Of a stretch of 64,000 nt of DNA, positions 10,494-21,804 are shown one piece after another. Made by a program: the position numbers and the translations under genes. Within the stretch, counting starts at the first letter, position 1, and each line of letters begins with the position of its first letter. The stretch comes from Mesocentrotus franciscanus. Taxonomy: Eukaryota; Echinodermata; Echinoidea; Camarodonta; Strongylocentrotidae. The notes beneath the pieces are model-generated. The model was not told where the DNA came from and searched no databases. It saw only the letters and a program-made list of their open reading frames with translations. Location: NCBI GenBank assembly GCA_037976565.1, contig CP137685.1, positions 17,271,980 to 17,335,979 on the forward strand, read 5' to 3'.

Positions 10494-12112
10494 TTGAGGC
10501 AAAATCGCTCTAAGAATAATTCCTTCTTTACTACTTAGCTCCCTTTGCTTGCTCACAAATAAATAACAATTTTATTAGCAGCTATTTCGAGGAAGATGAT
10601 AACACATATACAAATAGTAGGTGATGAACAGAGGGGCTATGAAAATGAATATTTGCAATATTTTATCGAGCATGAAGCTCATTGTAGGGGTCCCCTTTCC
10701 CAGAGGGTTCCTTTTTTGGCGATGCATGACACCCCCTCCCCGAAAAATGCATACTTTCATTATATACCCTTTGGATAAAATAGAAAAATCCGTGTTCTTC
10801 GTAAATTTTTAATTCAACCTCCATCCTTGTAGGTTTAATCCCCCACCCATCTTTCGTTATTGATGCCTTAATCTTGAGGTTTCAAGCCTTGGCCGGCATT
10901 GGCCTTAAGTATTTGGCCCTTGACTATAACACTGTTAGTAATTACTCCACTGATATCAATAGTTTTAAATTAGCTAAAGTAATGGAACATGGCAAGACTA
11001 TAATTTTTTTTAAACAAATCATTTTTTTGGTTATTTTGTTGTTGTTGATCAACTAGGCGTACATAATTTACCTAATATAAATCTTTTACACTGCTTTCTC
11101 TTGTTATCTATTCCTTTTTCTTTCTTGTACAATCCCTATGATCTATGAGGAGCTAATCGAGTTTTTGTATTTTCACAGCAATTTCAGGCATACGTAGGAG
11201 ACAGCATGTCGTGACACAATGTTAAAACACAGCGGGGTAAGCACAATTACGTCGAGAAAGGCTAATAGAAGCAATTATGATGGCACTTAAAACATATTTG
11301 ACTTAATTACGTAAACTTCTTTTCCTTCTAACAAAATAAAGCGCATCTGCAAATCATAGTACTCATGTCATGTCAAATAAAGAATATTTCTCTTTTAATT
11401 TCATCAATGAATTGCTAATTTTCACAGCTGTCTGCATATGCTTCTGTTATACCAACTTGATTCCACCATATATTTGTTTTTAATTTGGAATGATTAAAAC
11501 AAGCCATTACGACATAACTGGATACCCTCCTATTTTCAATTCAAACATGAATAATCGAATTTTGAAGGAAAAAAAGAGACATATATATTTATGGTATTTG
11601 TTAAGCTGAGTTGATCTAAGCGTTAATCGATTAAGGAGTATTTACATAAAGAACTGTTCAGGACTTTTGTTTGGGCAAGAAGTTTGAGAGTAAAAGTGGA
11701 GGGGCGGAGAGAGGAGGAATTATATACAGAGAGAGAGAGAGAGAGAGGGAGAGAGAAAGATAGATAAACAGATATATAGATTGAAAGATAGAGAGAGACA
11801 GATGGGGGTGGGGACTGCTCGCGTGACATAAAGATTGCTTTGAAAGCACATCATTAATATCTCAGTTCGATTTTACTGTATCAGTGGGTCTTCAAATACT
11901 TGTATATACGTATAAACCGTGTTAAGTATAGCAAGTATGGCTTAACGCTTTGCCACAATAGACTAAAATATTTCTCAGAAGATATTGCGTGGTTAAGTGG
12001 TGGTGCACACTTTGTGCGTGAATGAATCAGATGACGGGGGTAATAATGATGATTTGTGAAGCACGTAGAGACGTTATTTCCTACTAAATGCTTTGTAAGT
12101 CCAGATTTACTG
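10494..12112. other. Non-coding region with a GA microsatellite
   Basis: No gene is recognised. A (GA)n-rich purine tract occupies about 11,727-11,797, and the ORFs over it are low-complexity artefacts. The rest is AT-rich with no detectable inverted or tandem structure. Confidence 0.4.
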
Positions 12113-12232
12113 TTGCTGTTATCAATTTTATTATTATTACCATTATTTAAAAAAAATATTAATATCATTATCATTATTATTATTATCACTATTATCATCA
12201 TTATAATTATTATTATTGTTATAATCACAAGG
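12113..12232. repeat. ATT/AAT-rich microsatellite
   Basis: Imperfect runs of att, atc and tta triplets dominate these ~120 bases. Translations on both strands give only Ile/Asn/Phe-rich low-complexity peptides, so the two overlapping ORFs here are not genes. Confidence 0.75.
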
Positions 12233-12944
12233 CAAAACGTTCTATGAACGTACATGGAAGAACGTTGCTAGAATATGGATCTGAAGACATATCTCCTACC
12301 ATGTCTCTGTTTTGATACCCTACTCACTTTTTGTATAATGCAAATTATTATTTTGTTAAAGAAGGAAGAAAAAACATCACCCCAAAATTTGGCAGAAATC
12401 CACGTCATGTGTGGAAAATACTACAATTTCCTCGGAGCTTGGAGAAGACACCTTGATAGAAAGACAGATCCACGTCCTTATTACTTGAGATTGTTCTAGA
12501 TACACTCCTGCTTAATTATTGCTGAAAGAGTCAATCTGTGGTTAGTGCTCTTGACCGTCGAATTTGCCCAGTCCCCACGGCGTGTATTTACACAAGTTAG
12601 ATGGCTGGGGGTTATATACGGACAAGAAAGGAAATTGGAGGGAACGGTAATGGTCTTTAGAGCAGAAAGGATAATGAACTTGATATTAAAATGTGAGGTT
12701 ACAGGCCCGTAACTCGAATTTTACTGGAGTGCAGACATTACATGAGGGAGACCTAATTGAGAAAGTGAACCCGTAGGTGAAATTCTTGCATTTTCATCTG
12801 AAAATCAAGTGTAAGTTGCATTTAGTTACACTTTTGAAGACCAAAAGGTTTCAGCTTAAAAAGCCACTCCGAGTTTTTAAAAATAGATATTGTTCTTTAG
12901 ATAACCACAAAAGAATACAATTTTTAAGCGACAGTGGAAAATAT

Positions 12945-13290
12945 AGGTAAAAAGAGGCACTTATCAAAATGCAATTATTGGATAGGATAAGAGCACTTAT
13001 CAAGATTGACAAGATACATCTACAACATACGTAAGGGGAACTTATCGGAGTTGAATAGTGATATCTATAATAAGGGAAGGTGCATTATTATAAAGGAAAA
13101 AGTGGCACTTATCATAAGGGGAAAGGGAACTTATTAGAAAGGAAAAGGAGCACTTACAACATGGGGAAAGTGGCATTTCTTACAAAGGAAAAGCGGCACT
13201 CGTCAAAATATAAGTAGCAACTATCAGATTTGAATCGGAATACCTTATAGGAAGTCAAAGTGACACTTGTCCTACTTACTTTGGGGAACT
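12945..13290. repeat. Degenerate ~28-30 bp minisatellite
   Basis: A short unit approximated by aaaggaaaaagtggcactta followed by tcataagggg repeats irregularly, with copies recognisable at about 12,947, 12,986, 13,090, 13,130 and 13,165-13,200. The shared core is a purine-rich block, then gcacttat. Copies vary in length and sequence, so this is an old array. It has no coding capacity. The preceding stretch from 12,233 holds nothing I can name. Confidence 0.55.
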
Positions 13291-14530
13291 TGAAAACAGG
13301 GGACATTGTGCCCCCTTGCACCCCCCCCCCGAGCGGCGTCTTTGAGTATCTTGTGTACTTGACACAACGTACCGCACAAGATGCATGACACAGGATAGAT
13401 ACAGTACAGTGCATACCAAATACCGTACCGTAAGCACTGCATTATTTAATTAAGCAATCAAAAATGTTTCCCACCTTCCCATCAGCAGTAGATATCATGG
13501 GTTCCATGTAAGTTTAGGGGATAATGACATCAAGACTCTCAAAAAGACATATAGTCCGGGAGCCAGGGGGGGTCAACCTAGCTGGAAAGGAAACCAATTT
13601 TCATGTGCACAGATGTAAAGATCGCATAGCTCCATATAACAAATCGACCGTCTGGCATGTTCTAAGTGGTGGGTGTGGCCAGGGGGAGCCCCTCCCAAAA
13701 AGCGGCCCTTTTGACGACAAATTAGTATTTTGTAAATAATATTGTAAGGAAACCTTGAACCACCATGAGTTTGGTGTCATATGAAAGAAAATTAAATTAT
13801 CTACATTTTGATACCTATTTCAACGAAATTGGGATTAATTTACATAGCAAATTTAAGTTAAAAACATGATTTTTGGTGATTTTTTTCGAAATATTGAATT
13901 TTATCAAAAAATATTATTTTCCATATATCAAAATCAAAGAGGTGCATTTTTTCATAACTTTCCAAGAATTTGCTTATATACAATGACAATATCCTGTGCG
14001 AGGGAGAGGTTTATATATCTTTTCAATAAAAAGTTATAGCAATCCAAAGTTATTGATTTGATTTCCACAAAAACAACATTTTTGCCCACATGTGTATTAA
14101 CTGTATGCATATACGTGCATTAGTGTATTAAGGACCTGTTTGGTGTGTTTACATCGAGTTTTAAAGATAACTTTTAACTAAAACCTCTAATCACCATGTA
14201 TTTGGTGTCAAAAGATGGATAATTAAAATACCTTCATCCTGATATCAATTTCAATGAGTGATGTAGTGTGTAAAATATAATTTTTGAGCCAAAAGGTGCT
14301 TTATTGTAGATATTCCTCTAATTTTGGCCAGTATCTCGGTATATTGACTGGACAAAAGTGATTAGACATTTAATAGTGCAGAAAGTTCAAAGGATTTGGA
14401 GCGCTGAGTGCAATTGATAAGTTCTTCTTCTGTACTCTGGGATGTTTCAGGAAATGTGGACATTGGCAGTTGCCTCCCCAGGCGCGGATCCAGGGGCAGG
14501 GGCCTAGCCCCCCCCCCCGCCAAAAAGAAT

Positions 14531-14568
<38 letters not shown>

Positions 14569-14649
14569 AAAAGAAGGGAAAGGGAAAGAGGAAAGGGAAA
14601 GAAAGAAGAGGAAGCAGAAAAGAAAAGGGGGATAAGGGAGATTGGGGGG

Positions 14650-15590
14650 GGGGGCGAAAGGGCCTTGTCTCCCAGGTTGTTGACCCCCTCCCAGCAAAAA
14701 AAAAAGAGAGAGAAGGAAGGAAATGGAATGAAAAAAGGAAAAAGGGAGATAAAGGGAATGAAATAAAGAGGACGAAGAAAAGAAAAGTTGCGATTCTCCC
14801 GCCAACAAGTTGTGGATCGGGGATGGGACCTAAAGGCCCTTGCCTCTCCCCCCTCCCCGCCAAAAAAATAGGGGGGAAGGGAAAGGGAAAGAGGAGAGCT
14901 AAAAGGGAACACAAAAAGAGGAAGAAGAAAAGAAAAGGATGAAAACAAGGGGAGATCAGTTGCATTAATTCGGCCAACAATGTGTGGATCGGGGGGACCG
15001 AAAGGCCCTTGCCCCTCTCCCCCCCCGCAAACTTAAAAGAGAAAGAAGGGAAAGGAAAAAGAGGAAGAAGAAAGGTAGGGGAGATCATGAGTGATTTTCC
15101 CCGCCAACAAGGTGTGGATCGGGGTGGGGGCGAAAGGGCCTTGTCTCCCACGTTGTTGACCCCTCCCAGCAAAAAAAAGAGAGAAGGAAGGAAATGGAAA
15201 GAAAAAGGAAAAAGGGAGATAAAGGGAATGAAATAAAGAGGACGAAGAAAAGAAAAGAAAAAGTTGCGATTCTCCCGCCAACAAGTTGTGGATCGGGGAT
15301 GGGACCTAAAGGCCCTTGCCTCTCCCCCCCCCCCCCAAAAAAAAAGGGGAAGGGAAAGGGAAAGAGGAGAGCTAAAGGGAACACAAAAGAGGAAGAAGAA
15401 AAGAAAAGGATGAAAACAAGGGAGATCAGTTGCATTAATTCGGCCAACAATGTGTGGATCGGGGACCGAAAGGCCCTTGCCCCTCCCCGCAAACTTAAAA
15501 GAGAAAGAAGGGAAAGGGAAAAAGAGGAAGAAGAAAGGTAGGGGAGATCATGAGTGATTTTCCCGCCAACAAGGTGTGGATCGGGGTGGG
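14650..15590. repeat. Two tandem ~470-bp units inside the left foldback arm
   Basis: The first unit runs about 14,650-15,128 and the second about 15,129-15,590. Each starts near ggcgaaagggccttgtctcc, passes through purine-rich aaggaaatggaa and agaggacgaagaaaag blocks and gcgattctcccgccaacaag, then reaches gccaacaatgtgtggatcgg. Each ends with gagtgattttcc. Long ORFs on both strands here are low-complexity translations of GA/CT tracts. The matching right arm holds about one unit, so the duplication arose in the left arm only. Confidence 0.7.
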
Positions 15591-15609
15591 GGGCGAAAGG
15601 CCCTTGCCT

Positions 15610-16108
15610 CCCCCCTTATCTGACCGTGATTTAATACCTACCCCTGAGCTTATGGGGGCTCTGCCCCCTGGAATCCACCTAGGGCCCTAAGGCAGGCCCT
15701 TGGATGCTAATCTGATCGTAATGCATAAAACCCCTGAGTTTCCGGGGGCTCCGCCCCTGGACCCCACGCCAATTAGTGACCTGCCAGAGTCACAAATAAG
15801 GTATCAAAATATGCTCATCTGACCGTAATTAAATTCCTAAAACCCCTGAGCTTACGGGGGCTCTGCCCCCTGGACCCAACCTAGGGCCCTAAGGCGGCCC
15901 CTGGATGCTCACCTGACGGTAATTTAATGCCCCAAACCCCAAACTTCCGGGGCTCCGCCCCTGGACCAAACGCCAATTATTGTCCTGCCAGTGTCACAAA
16001 TTAAGTATAAAAATGCCATCTGACCGTAATTAAATGCCAATACGCCCCGAGCTTCCTGGGGCTCCGTCCTTGACCCCCGCCGGTGCTTTGCCCCTAGACC
16101 CAACGCCC
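15610..16108. repeat. GC-rich ~100-bp tandem units with an A-B alternation
   Basis: Five units start near 15,620, 15,713, 15,820, 15,913 and 16,019, each opening with ctgac(c/g)gtaatt-type sequence and continuing cccctgagctt, gggggctc(t/c)gccccctgga. Type A units end in cctagggccctaaggc...ggatgct. Type B units end in cgccaatta...tgtcacaaat...aaatgc. The order is A-B-A-B-A, a ~200-bp higher-order repeat. Three mirrored units are present at 17,375-17,710. Confidence 0.7.
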
Positions 16109-16199
16109 ATTTACGCGTGTGTGTATTGGGTTTTTACAGACGTGTATCAATCAGATATGATTATTTACGTCTGGGGACCGACCTTTAACGTCACCATCC

Positions 16200-16300
16200 G
16201 AAAGACGCGATTCAGTTTCGAACCTGCGTCCTCGGCTGAATCAGTTTGTAACTTCCACTGTTAGCTGGATTACAGGCGCACGCCACAACGCTACGCTCTT
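16200..16300 (-). ncRNA. Possible 7SL-RNA-like Pol III sequence (SINE head)
   Basis: On the minus strand, gtggcgtgcgcctgtaatcc followed by agcta resembles the conserved start of 7SL RNA and Alu-type SINEs (GGCGCGYGCCTGTARTCCCAGCTAC). About 45 bases later a B-box-like GGTTCGAAACT follows a ggacgc word, comparable to the GGATCGC...GAGTTCGAGACC order of 7SL. The Alu-domain middle is diverged and no complete 7SL fold was established. The piece sits in the unmirrored centre of the foldback element, so a 7SL-derived SINE fragment that inserted there is my inference. Confidence 0.35.
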
Positions 16301-17374
16301 CATGATCGTAAATACTTTAGCCTCTCCCCCCACCCACTTTGAGAAACGTTCATCGGGGCCTGCATGTAAGAGTTGTGGTGATGCGGATTTGTTTTCTGCC
16401 CCACCCAAACGATTTTGCTCATTACGCCACTGCTTTAGTGGTCACCATTACGTACCAATATTTGGCTCGCACAATTTCAAATTTGGGCCCTCCCTAAGAA
16501 ATCTTGGATCCGCGCCTCCTGCCCCCTCCCACCCCACCCCGCCCCTTTCAGCCGCTTATCATAATCTTGCCCATGACCAAGACAAGTTAGTGCATCGATC
16601 AACATGAATTTATATAATATCGCCATGTTTGGTTTAATGGTTTATTTTGCCTGACTACTAAGAAAACATGTGTATGCTTGTGAGCAACCAATACTCCGCA
16701 TGATTCCTATTGTGATTAGATTAGAATGACATAAACTTTTCTCATAAAATAGTTTCGGCTAGGTATGCAAAGTTATTTTTTCTCTCGATTACAAGTAATT
16801 CGGTACAAAAATCGAAGGAACATTATGAAACTACTTGATTCGATTGAATCTCAGTTTTAGTCTTTGTGTGTTTCAAATAGGAAGTTCCACAACTACAATT
16901 GAGATCAATTTGAAATCTTTTCTGCTTAGCCATGAATAACTTTAAATCGTTACTAACTCCTTGAACTTCTAAGGATCTCACGATTTGATGATTGGAAAAT
17001 GTCATTAGGTACCAGCTTATAATTTTGGTAACACATCACCGTCTACATTAGAGTTCTATCATGCCCGTTGCATAAATCATATGGTCTTTTCGAACATAGA
17101 ATAACATTTTTTTTAATTAGAATAAAATAAAATGCAAACTTGTCGTAGATTGTTTCCTTTGAAACAGGGTTCGAGTTACAGTTCCACCAGGGACACTGTC
17201 ATAGACAATCTTTGATTACTTCTATTTATTGAATTTTAATTGGGATGTGGGCAAAAAGAAAAGAAGAAATGGAAATCTGCATGTAATAATCTGCAAGTTC
17301 AAGCTAGTAAATGTGCTACAACTGATCATTTCAAGCGTATTAAGCGTATTATTATTTGTGACTCTAGCAGGTCA
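16301..17374. other. Unmirrored centre of the foldback element
   Basis: This part has no counterpart in the opposite arm. It includes a segment at about 16,625-16,695 resembling 4,190-4,260. The rest is AT-rich with no recognisable gene. The 101-codon ORF at 16,302 and the 60-codon minus ORF at 16,823 show no domain. Confidence 0.4.
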
Positions 17375-17710
17375 CTAATAGGCGTGGGGTCCAGGGGGCG
17401 GAACCCCCGGAAGCTCAGGGGATTTAATCATTAAATTGCGGTCAGATGAGCATCCAGAGACCCGCCTTAGGGCCTTAGGTGGGGTCCAGGGTGCAGAGCC
17501 CCCGGAAGCTCAGGGGTTTTAGGCATTTGATTACGATCAGATTAGCATCCAGAGACCCGCCTTAGGGCCCTAGATGGGGTCCAGGGTGCAGAGCCCCCGG
17601 AAGCTCAGGGGTTTTAGGCATTTGATTACGATCAGATTAGCATCCAAGGGCCTGCCTTAGGGCCCTAGGTGGATTCCAGGGGGCAGAGCCCCCGTAAGCT
17701 CAGGGGTAGG
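17375..17710. repeat. Inverted copy of the GC-rich ~100-bp tandem units
   Basis: Three units read ggggtccagggtgcagagcc, cccggaagctcaggggtttta, then a gattacgatcagattagcat-type word. They are the complements of the units at 15,610-16,108. Two of the three are nearly identical to each other, pointing to a recent local duplication within this arm. Confidence 0.7.
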
Positions 17711-18083
17711 TTTTAAAATTATTGTCATCCTTTTCTTTTCTTCTTCCTCGTTTTTGTTCCCTTTTAGCTCTCCTCTTTGCCTTTCCCTTCACCCTTGGGG
17801 AAGGCAAGGGCCTTTAGGTTCCCATCCCCGATCCACAACTTGTTGGCGGGAGAATCGCAACTGATATCCCCATTCTTTTCTTCGTCCTCTTTATTTCATT
17901 CCCTTTATCTCCTTTTCCTTTTTTCTTTCCCTTTCCTTCCTTCTCTCTTTTTGTAGTTGCTGGGGGGAGGAGGGAACAACCTGGGAGGCAAGGCCATTTC
18001 GCCCCCCGATCTCCTATTTCCCCCTTTTCTTTCCCACTTCCTCTTCTTTCTTTCCCTTTCTTCTCTTTTCATTTCCTTCTTTT

Positions 18084-18120
<37 letters not shown>

Positions 18121-19085
18121 GGCGGGGGGGGGGGGCCCCTGCCCCCTGGATCCGCGCCTGGGGGAGGCAACTGCCAATGTCCACATTTCCTGAAACATCC
18201 CAGAGTACAGAAGAAGAACTTATCAATTGCACTCAGCGCTCCAAATCCTTTAAATTTTCTGCACTACTAAATGTCTAATCACTTTTGTCCAGTTAATATA
18301 CCGAGATACTGGCCAAAATCAGAGGAATATCTACAATAAAGCACCTTTTGGCTCAAAATTTATATTTCACACACTACATCACTCATTGAAATTGATATCA
18401 GGATGAAGGTATTTTAATTATCCATCTTTTGACACCAAATACATGGTGATAAGAGGTTTTAGTTAAAAGTTATCTTTAAAACTCGATGTAAACACACCAA
18501 ATAGGTCCTTAATACACTAATGCACGTATATGCATACAGTTAATACACATGTGGGCAAAAATGTTGTTTTTGTGGAAATCAGATCAATAACTTTGGATTG
18601 CTATAACTTTTTATTGAAAAGATATATAAACCTCTCCTCGCACAGGATATTGTCATTGTACATAAGCAAATTCTTGGAAAGTTATGAAAAAATGCATCTC
18701 TCCAATTTTGATATATGGAAAATAATCTTTTTTGATAAAATTCAATATTTCGAAAAAAATCACCAAAAATCATGTTTTTAACTTAAATTTGCTATGTAAA
18801 TTAATCCCAATTTCGTTGAAATAGGTATCAAAATGTAGATAATTTAATTTTCTTTCATATGACACCAAACTCATGGTGGTTTAAAGTTTCCTTACAGTAT
18901 TATTAACAAAATACTAATTTGTCGTCAAAAGGGCCGCAGCTTTTGGGAGGGGGCTCCCCCTGGCCACACCCACCACTTAGAACATGCCAGACGGTAGATT
19001 TGTTATATGGAGATATGCGATCTTTACATCTGTGCACATGATAATTGGTTTCCTTTCCAGCTAGGTTGACCCCCCCCTGGCTCCC

Positions 19086-19741
19086 GTACTAATACCCTGG
19101 GTAAATTAAAACTATATTTATTACTTATTACGTATATTTTATTATTCTTATTATTTGCTGTTATTATTATTATTTTCATTATTATCATAATTAAAATTTT
19201 TATTTGGTATCGTTACTATTAATATTTTCATTTTTGGTTACATTGAATATATTAATGACCGAGGTGATTATACAGACTAGTCTTATTGTGTGAGCCAGAT
19301 AACTGTATTATAAATGCACAAGCATGCCCTAATCAATCACTGTCATCAATGTATACTTAGGTGGAAATGTTGGATTTGATATACTGTCATACCATAATTG
19401 CACCTCTATAATGATAATCAGTCTAACAGGTTATTGCAGGGTTAGCTAAGTGAGTATTTTTATTTTTTGATTCAATATTTCTTTTCATTAAAAAATTGCC
19501 CTCGCACTTATATGCCAACAACATTAATCATTAAATTTTAGAAAAAGGGTACTGTACAGAGTATAAGCATGCAGCCGTCAAGTAATTGCATAATTAATAA
19601 TTAAGTTCTAATCTCTGAGAGAATAATTTATTTACACGATTAAAGAGAAGACTAAGGCAAATACCTGTATCAGAAATTATTTAATCTCTCTCCGTCTTAC
19701 CCTTTTTTTCTTTCTCTTTCTTTTTCTTCTTTTCCTTGCAT
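19086..19741. other. AT-rich non-coding, nothing recognised
   Basis: Includes short att-rich runs at about 19,125-19,200 and a pyrimidine-rich stretch at about 19,682-19,738 just before the hairpin. No gene or transposon end could be supported. Confidence 0.4.
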
Positions 19742-19797
19742 AAAAAGGAGTGTTAGAGAAAGAGGGGAAGACCCCTCTTTCTCTAACACTCCTTTTT
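19742..19797. repeat. Perfect hairpin, 26-bp arms and 4-nt loop
   Basis: The left arm is 19,742-19,767 (aaaaaggagtgttagagaaa, then gagggg). The loop is aaga (19,768-19,771). The right arm, 19,772-19,797, is its exact complement. No mismatch is present in 26 pairs, which is exceptional in a window where other inverted repeats are diverged. It is too short for a normal microRNA precursor. It could be a recent snap-back replication product. Confidence 0.9.
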
Positions 19798-20879
19798 GTT
19801 TACACTGTATGTTCATTAGACAGTAAATTTATATTTTTCTGAATAAGCTATCAAAACCGCGCTTGAATTTCCAGATCGAGACAACACAAAGCGAATAATT
19901 TGTTAATATATTAATATGATTATTATGAATATAATTTTTTTCGCAATAATTACAAATATCGCGTACGTCAATAGAGTCAAATGTATATTCAACGTTGTGA
20001 AAAATATGTAATCTTCTATTTTGAAAGAATCAAATAATTATTTTAAGGTGATTTCTTTCATTTCACAGATTGTCAACGTAAGTATTGATCAGGCCCGTAA
20101 TCCCACTGCGCTGAATACTGCCTACATCTTTCCTTTATTAAAGAAGCCGAACCTAGATTTTGAAATGCTCGATAATTACATTCCGTCTTAAAACTCCATA
20201 TTTATTGTTTTTCCTAAGCTCTATATTAATTGGGGGGTGTATCTTTGCTGCGAAATGTTCTTTCTCCCGTATATATTTGACTCGGCATATAACTAATTCT
20301 CCTTTTGTTTTAGTAGTTTCTTTCCTACTTCTGTTCCTTTGTTTATAATGTAAACTTTTATGTGATCTCTTTTTCTTTTCTATTTGTTCACAAATTTGCC
20401 TGGAGCATTTGCTTTCATGTGGATTCGGCGCTTAACAAATCTCATATTATTGTTATCATTATTATTATTATTCTTTTTCTTTCTCCTTGCGTAAATATTG
20501 TAGTGTTCTATAGCTGCATTATACAATCTGCATCTCTAATTATTTTGCACTGGGTAATAATAGGGATATATCACCTCCAAAGCATGGAGTCATTGTTGAG
20601 GAAAAACAAAATATTCAGTTCATAATAGATGAAGTGCGATTTGATGCAGTCATTCTGGAAATTATGAAACGCATGACCCGATCGAAATCTGTTACTATCT
20701 GTAAAACATCGGGGCAACGTATTAACTATGCACTTTGAAATGGACGCCATTCATGAAGTAGAATTTTTTAGACGATTTTATCCTTGATAACAGATGAAAT
20801 TTAAAGCGGTCTCTCATGAAATTGCCATATGCAAGGGTCAATTTTGATTGGAGATTTTAATCAGAATTACAGTCCTACA
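19798..20879. other. Non-coding region, nothing recognised
   Basis: AT-rich DNA with a short att run at about 20,448-20,475. The short ORFs are hydrophobic translations of T-rich sequence without homologous-looking motifs. Confidence 0.4.
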
Positions 20880-21180
20880 GGGCACAATAAAAGAGATATA
20901 CAGATGGATGAGGAAAGTGAAAAAGAGAAGAAAAAAAAACAGTAAAATGGGGAAGAGAGAAAGAAAGAAAACAACATTTAGATAAAGAGGGAGAGAGAGA
21001 GAGAGAGAGAGGGGGTAAGAGTGAGAGGGAAAGAACGAGAGAGACATATAGAGAAGCATAATACCAGAAGAAGAAAGTGAGAGAAAGAGAGAAAGTGACA
21101 GATAAAAATGAAATCGATTGAAGAAGAAAGACAGAGATTATGGTGGAGAAACAGAGATACCGAAAGAGGAAAAGGAAAGG
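20880..21180. repeat. Purine-rich tract with GA microsatellite
   Basis: Nearly all purine on the plus strand, with (GA)n at about 20,990-21,012 and scattered gaaaga blocks on either side. Minus-strand ORFs rich in Ser/Leu/Phe over it are composition artefacts. Confidence 0.7.
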
Positions 21181-21639
21181 CTGGTATTTTTCTCTTTGTC
21201 TGTAAAAAAAGATTATTTGCAGAGCTTTTCATCTACTGTCATTCCTGTGATACTTGCCTATTGCTTGGGTAATGCCAATCTTTAGTTGACTAAATATAAA
21301 CTAATGTTCCAGAGAAAAACTGTCAAAATGAATTCGAAAAAGTTGCTATTGAATTCTATTCAATTGGACTCTCAATAAACGTAGTATGATGTTCAATAAT
21401 CTTGTTAGAGTAACAAAAATATCCTAAAAACCCAAGTTAGCAGTTGGACATGATTCTTGTATTATGGTGCAATTTGGAAAGACTGACACGTAGGGAGATA
21501 TCGTGTGGGTTAATTTTGCTAACAAACAATCATTTGGGTACCACTTTTATACTTAAATTCTTCCTCTAAAAATTTTAATCTGCCTTAGAGTTCTATCAAA
21601 ATATGAAGACATATGGGAGTTTGCGTATTACGTTGTGCG

Positions 21640-21800
21640 ATAGAGAAAGAGAGAGAGAGAGAAAGAGTGAGAACAAAACTGACAACAAATGATAAGAAGG
21701 AGAGCGTGGATGGAGGTAAGGTATACTTGGGATATCTAGTAATGGAGAAAGAAAGAGAGAGAAAGAGAGAGAGAAAGAGAGAGAAAGAGAGAAAGAAAAT
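21640..21800. repeat. GA microsatellites in two blocks
   Basis: Purine blocks at about 21,640-21,670 and 21,744-21,799 are separated by a mixed-sequence stretch. The charged and Ser/Leu-rich ORFs on the two strands are translations of the repeat. Confidence 0.7.
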
Positions 21801-21804
21801 ATGA

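Larger units (their letters stand above)
13558..19085. mobile_element. Large foldback (long-inverted-repeat) element, about 5.5 kb
   Basis: The left end, gggagccaggggggtcaacc, and its complement at the right end (19,066-19,085) define the borders. The arms match in the same order inward. An outer block (13,558-13,735 with 18,905-19,085) is followed by an AT-rich block (13,735-14,470 with 18,160-18,905). Next come a GA/CT-rich block with GC-rich islands (14,470-15,600 with 17,740-18,160) and ~100-bp GC-rich tandem units (15,610-16,108 with 17,375-17,710). The left arm is longer because internal repeats are expanded. The centre (about 16,110-17,370) is not mirrored. There is no transposase ORF. 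No clear target duplication was seen (flanks tatagtcc and gtactaat). A non-autonomous foldback DNA element is my reading; an inverted segmental duplication is the alternative. Confidence 0.8.

Noticed and set aside
14362..15541. Long overlapping ORFs on both strands (up to 222 codons)
   Set aside because: They are translations of GA/CT-rich and GC-rich tandem repeats inside the foldback arm: Ser/Phe/Leu/Pro-rich on one strand and Lys/Glu/Arg-rich on the other, with no domain.
15610..16108. CRISPR-like array
   Set aside because: The regular ~100-bp units vary throughout, with no constant repeat plus unique spacer pattern, and the genome is eukaryotic.
17905..18232. ORFs of 72-97 codons on both strands
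   Set aside because: They lie over the mirrored GA/CT tract of the right foldback arm and are low-complexity artefacts.
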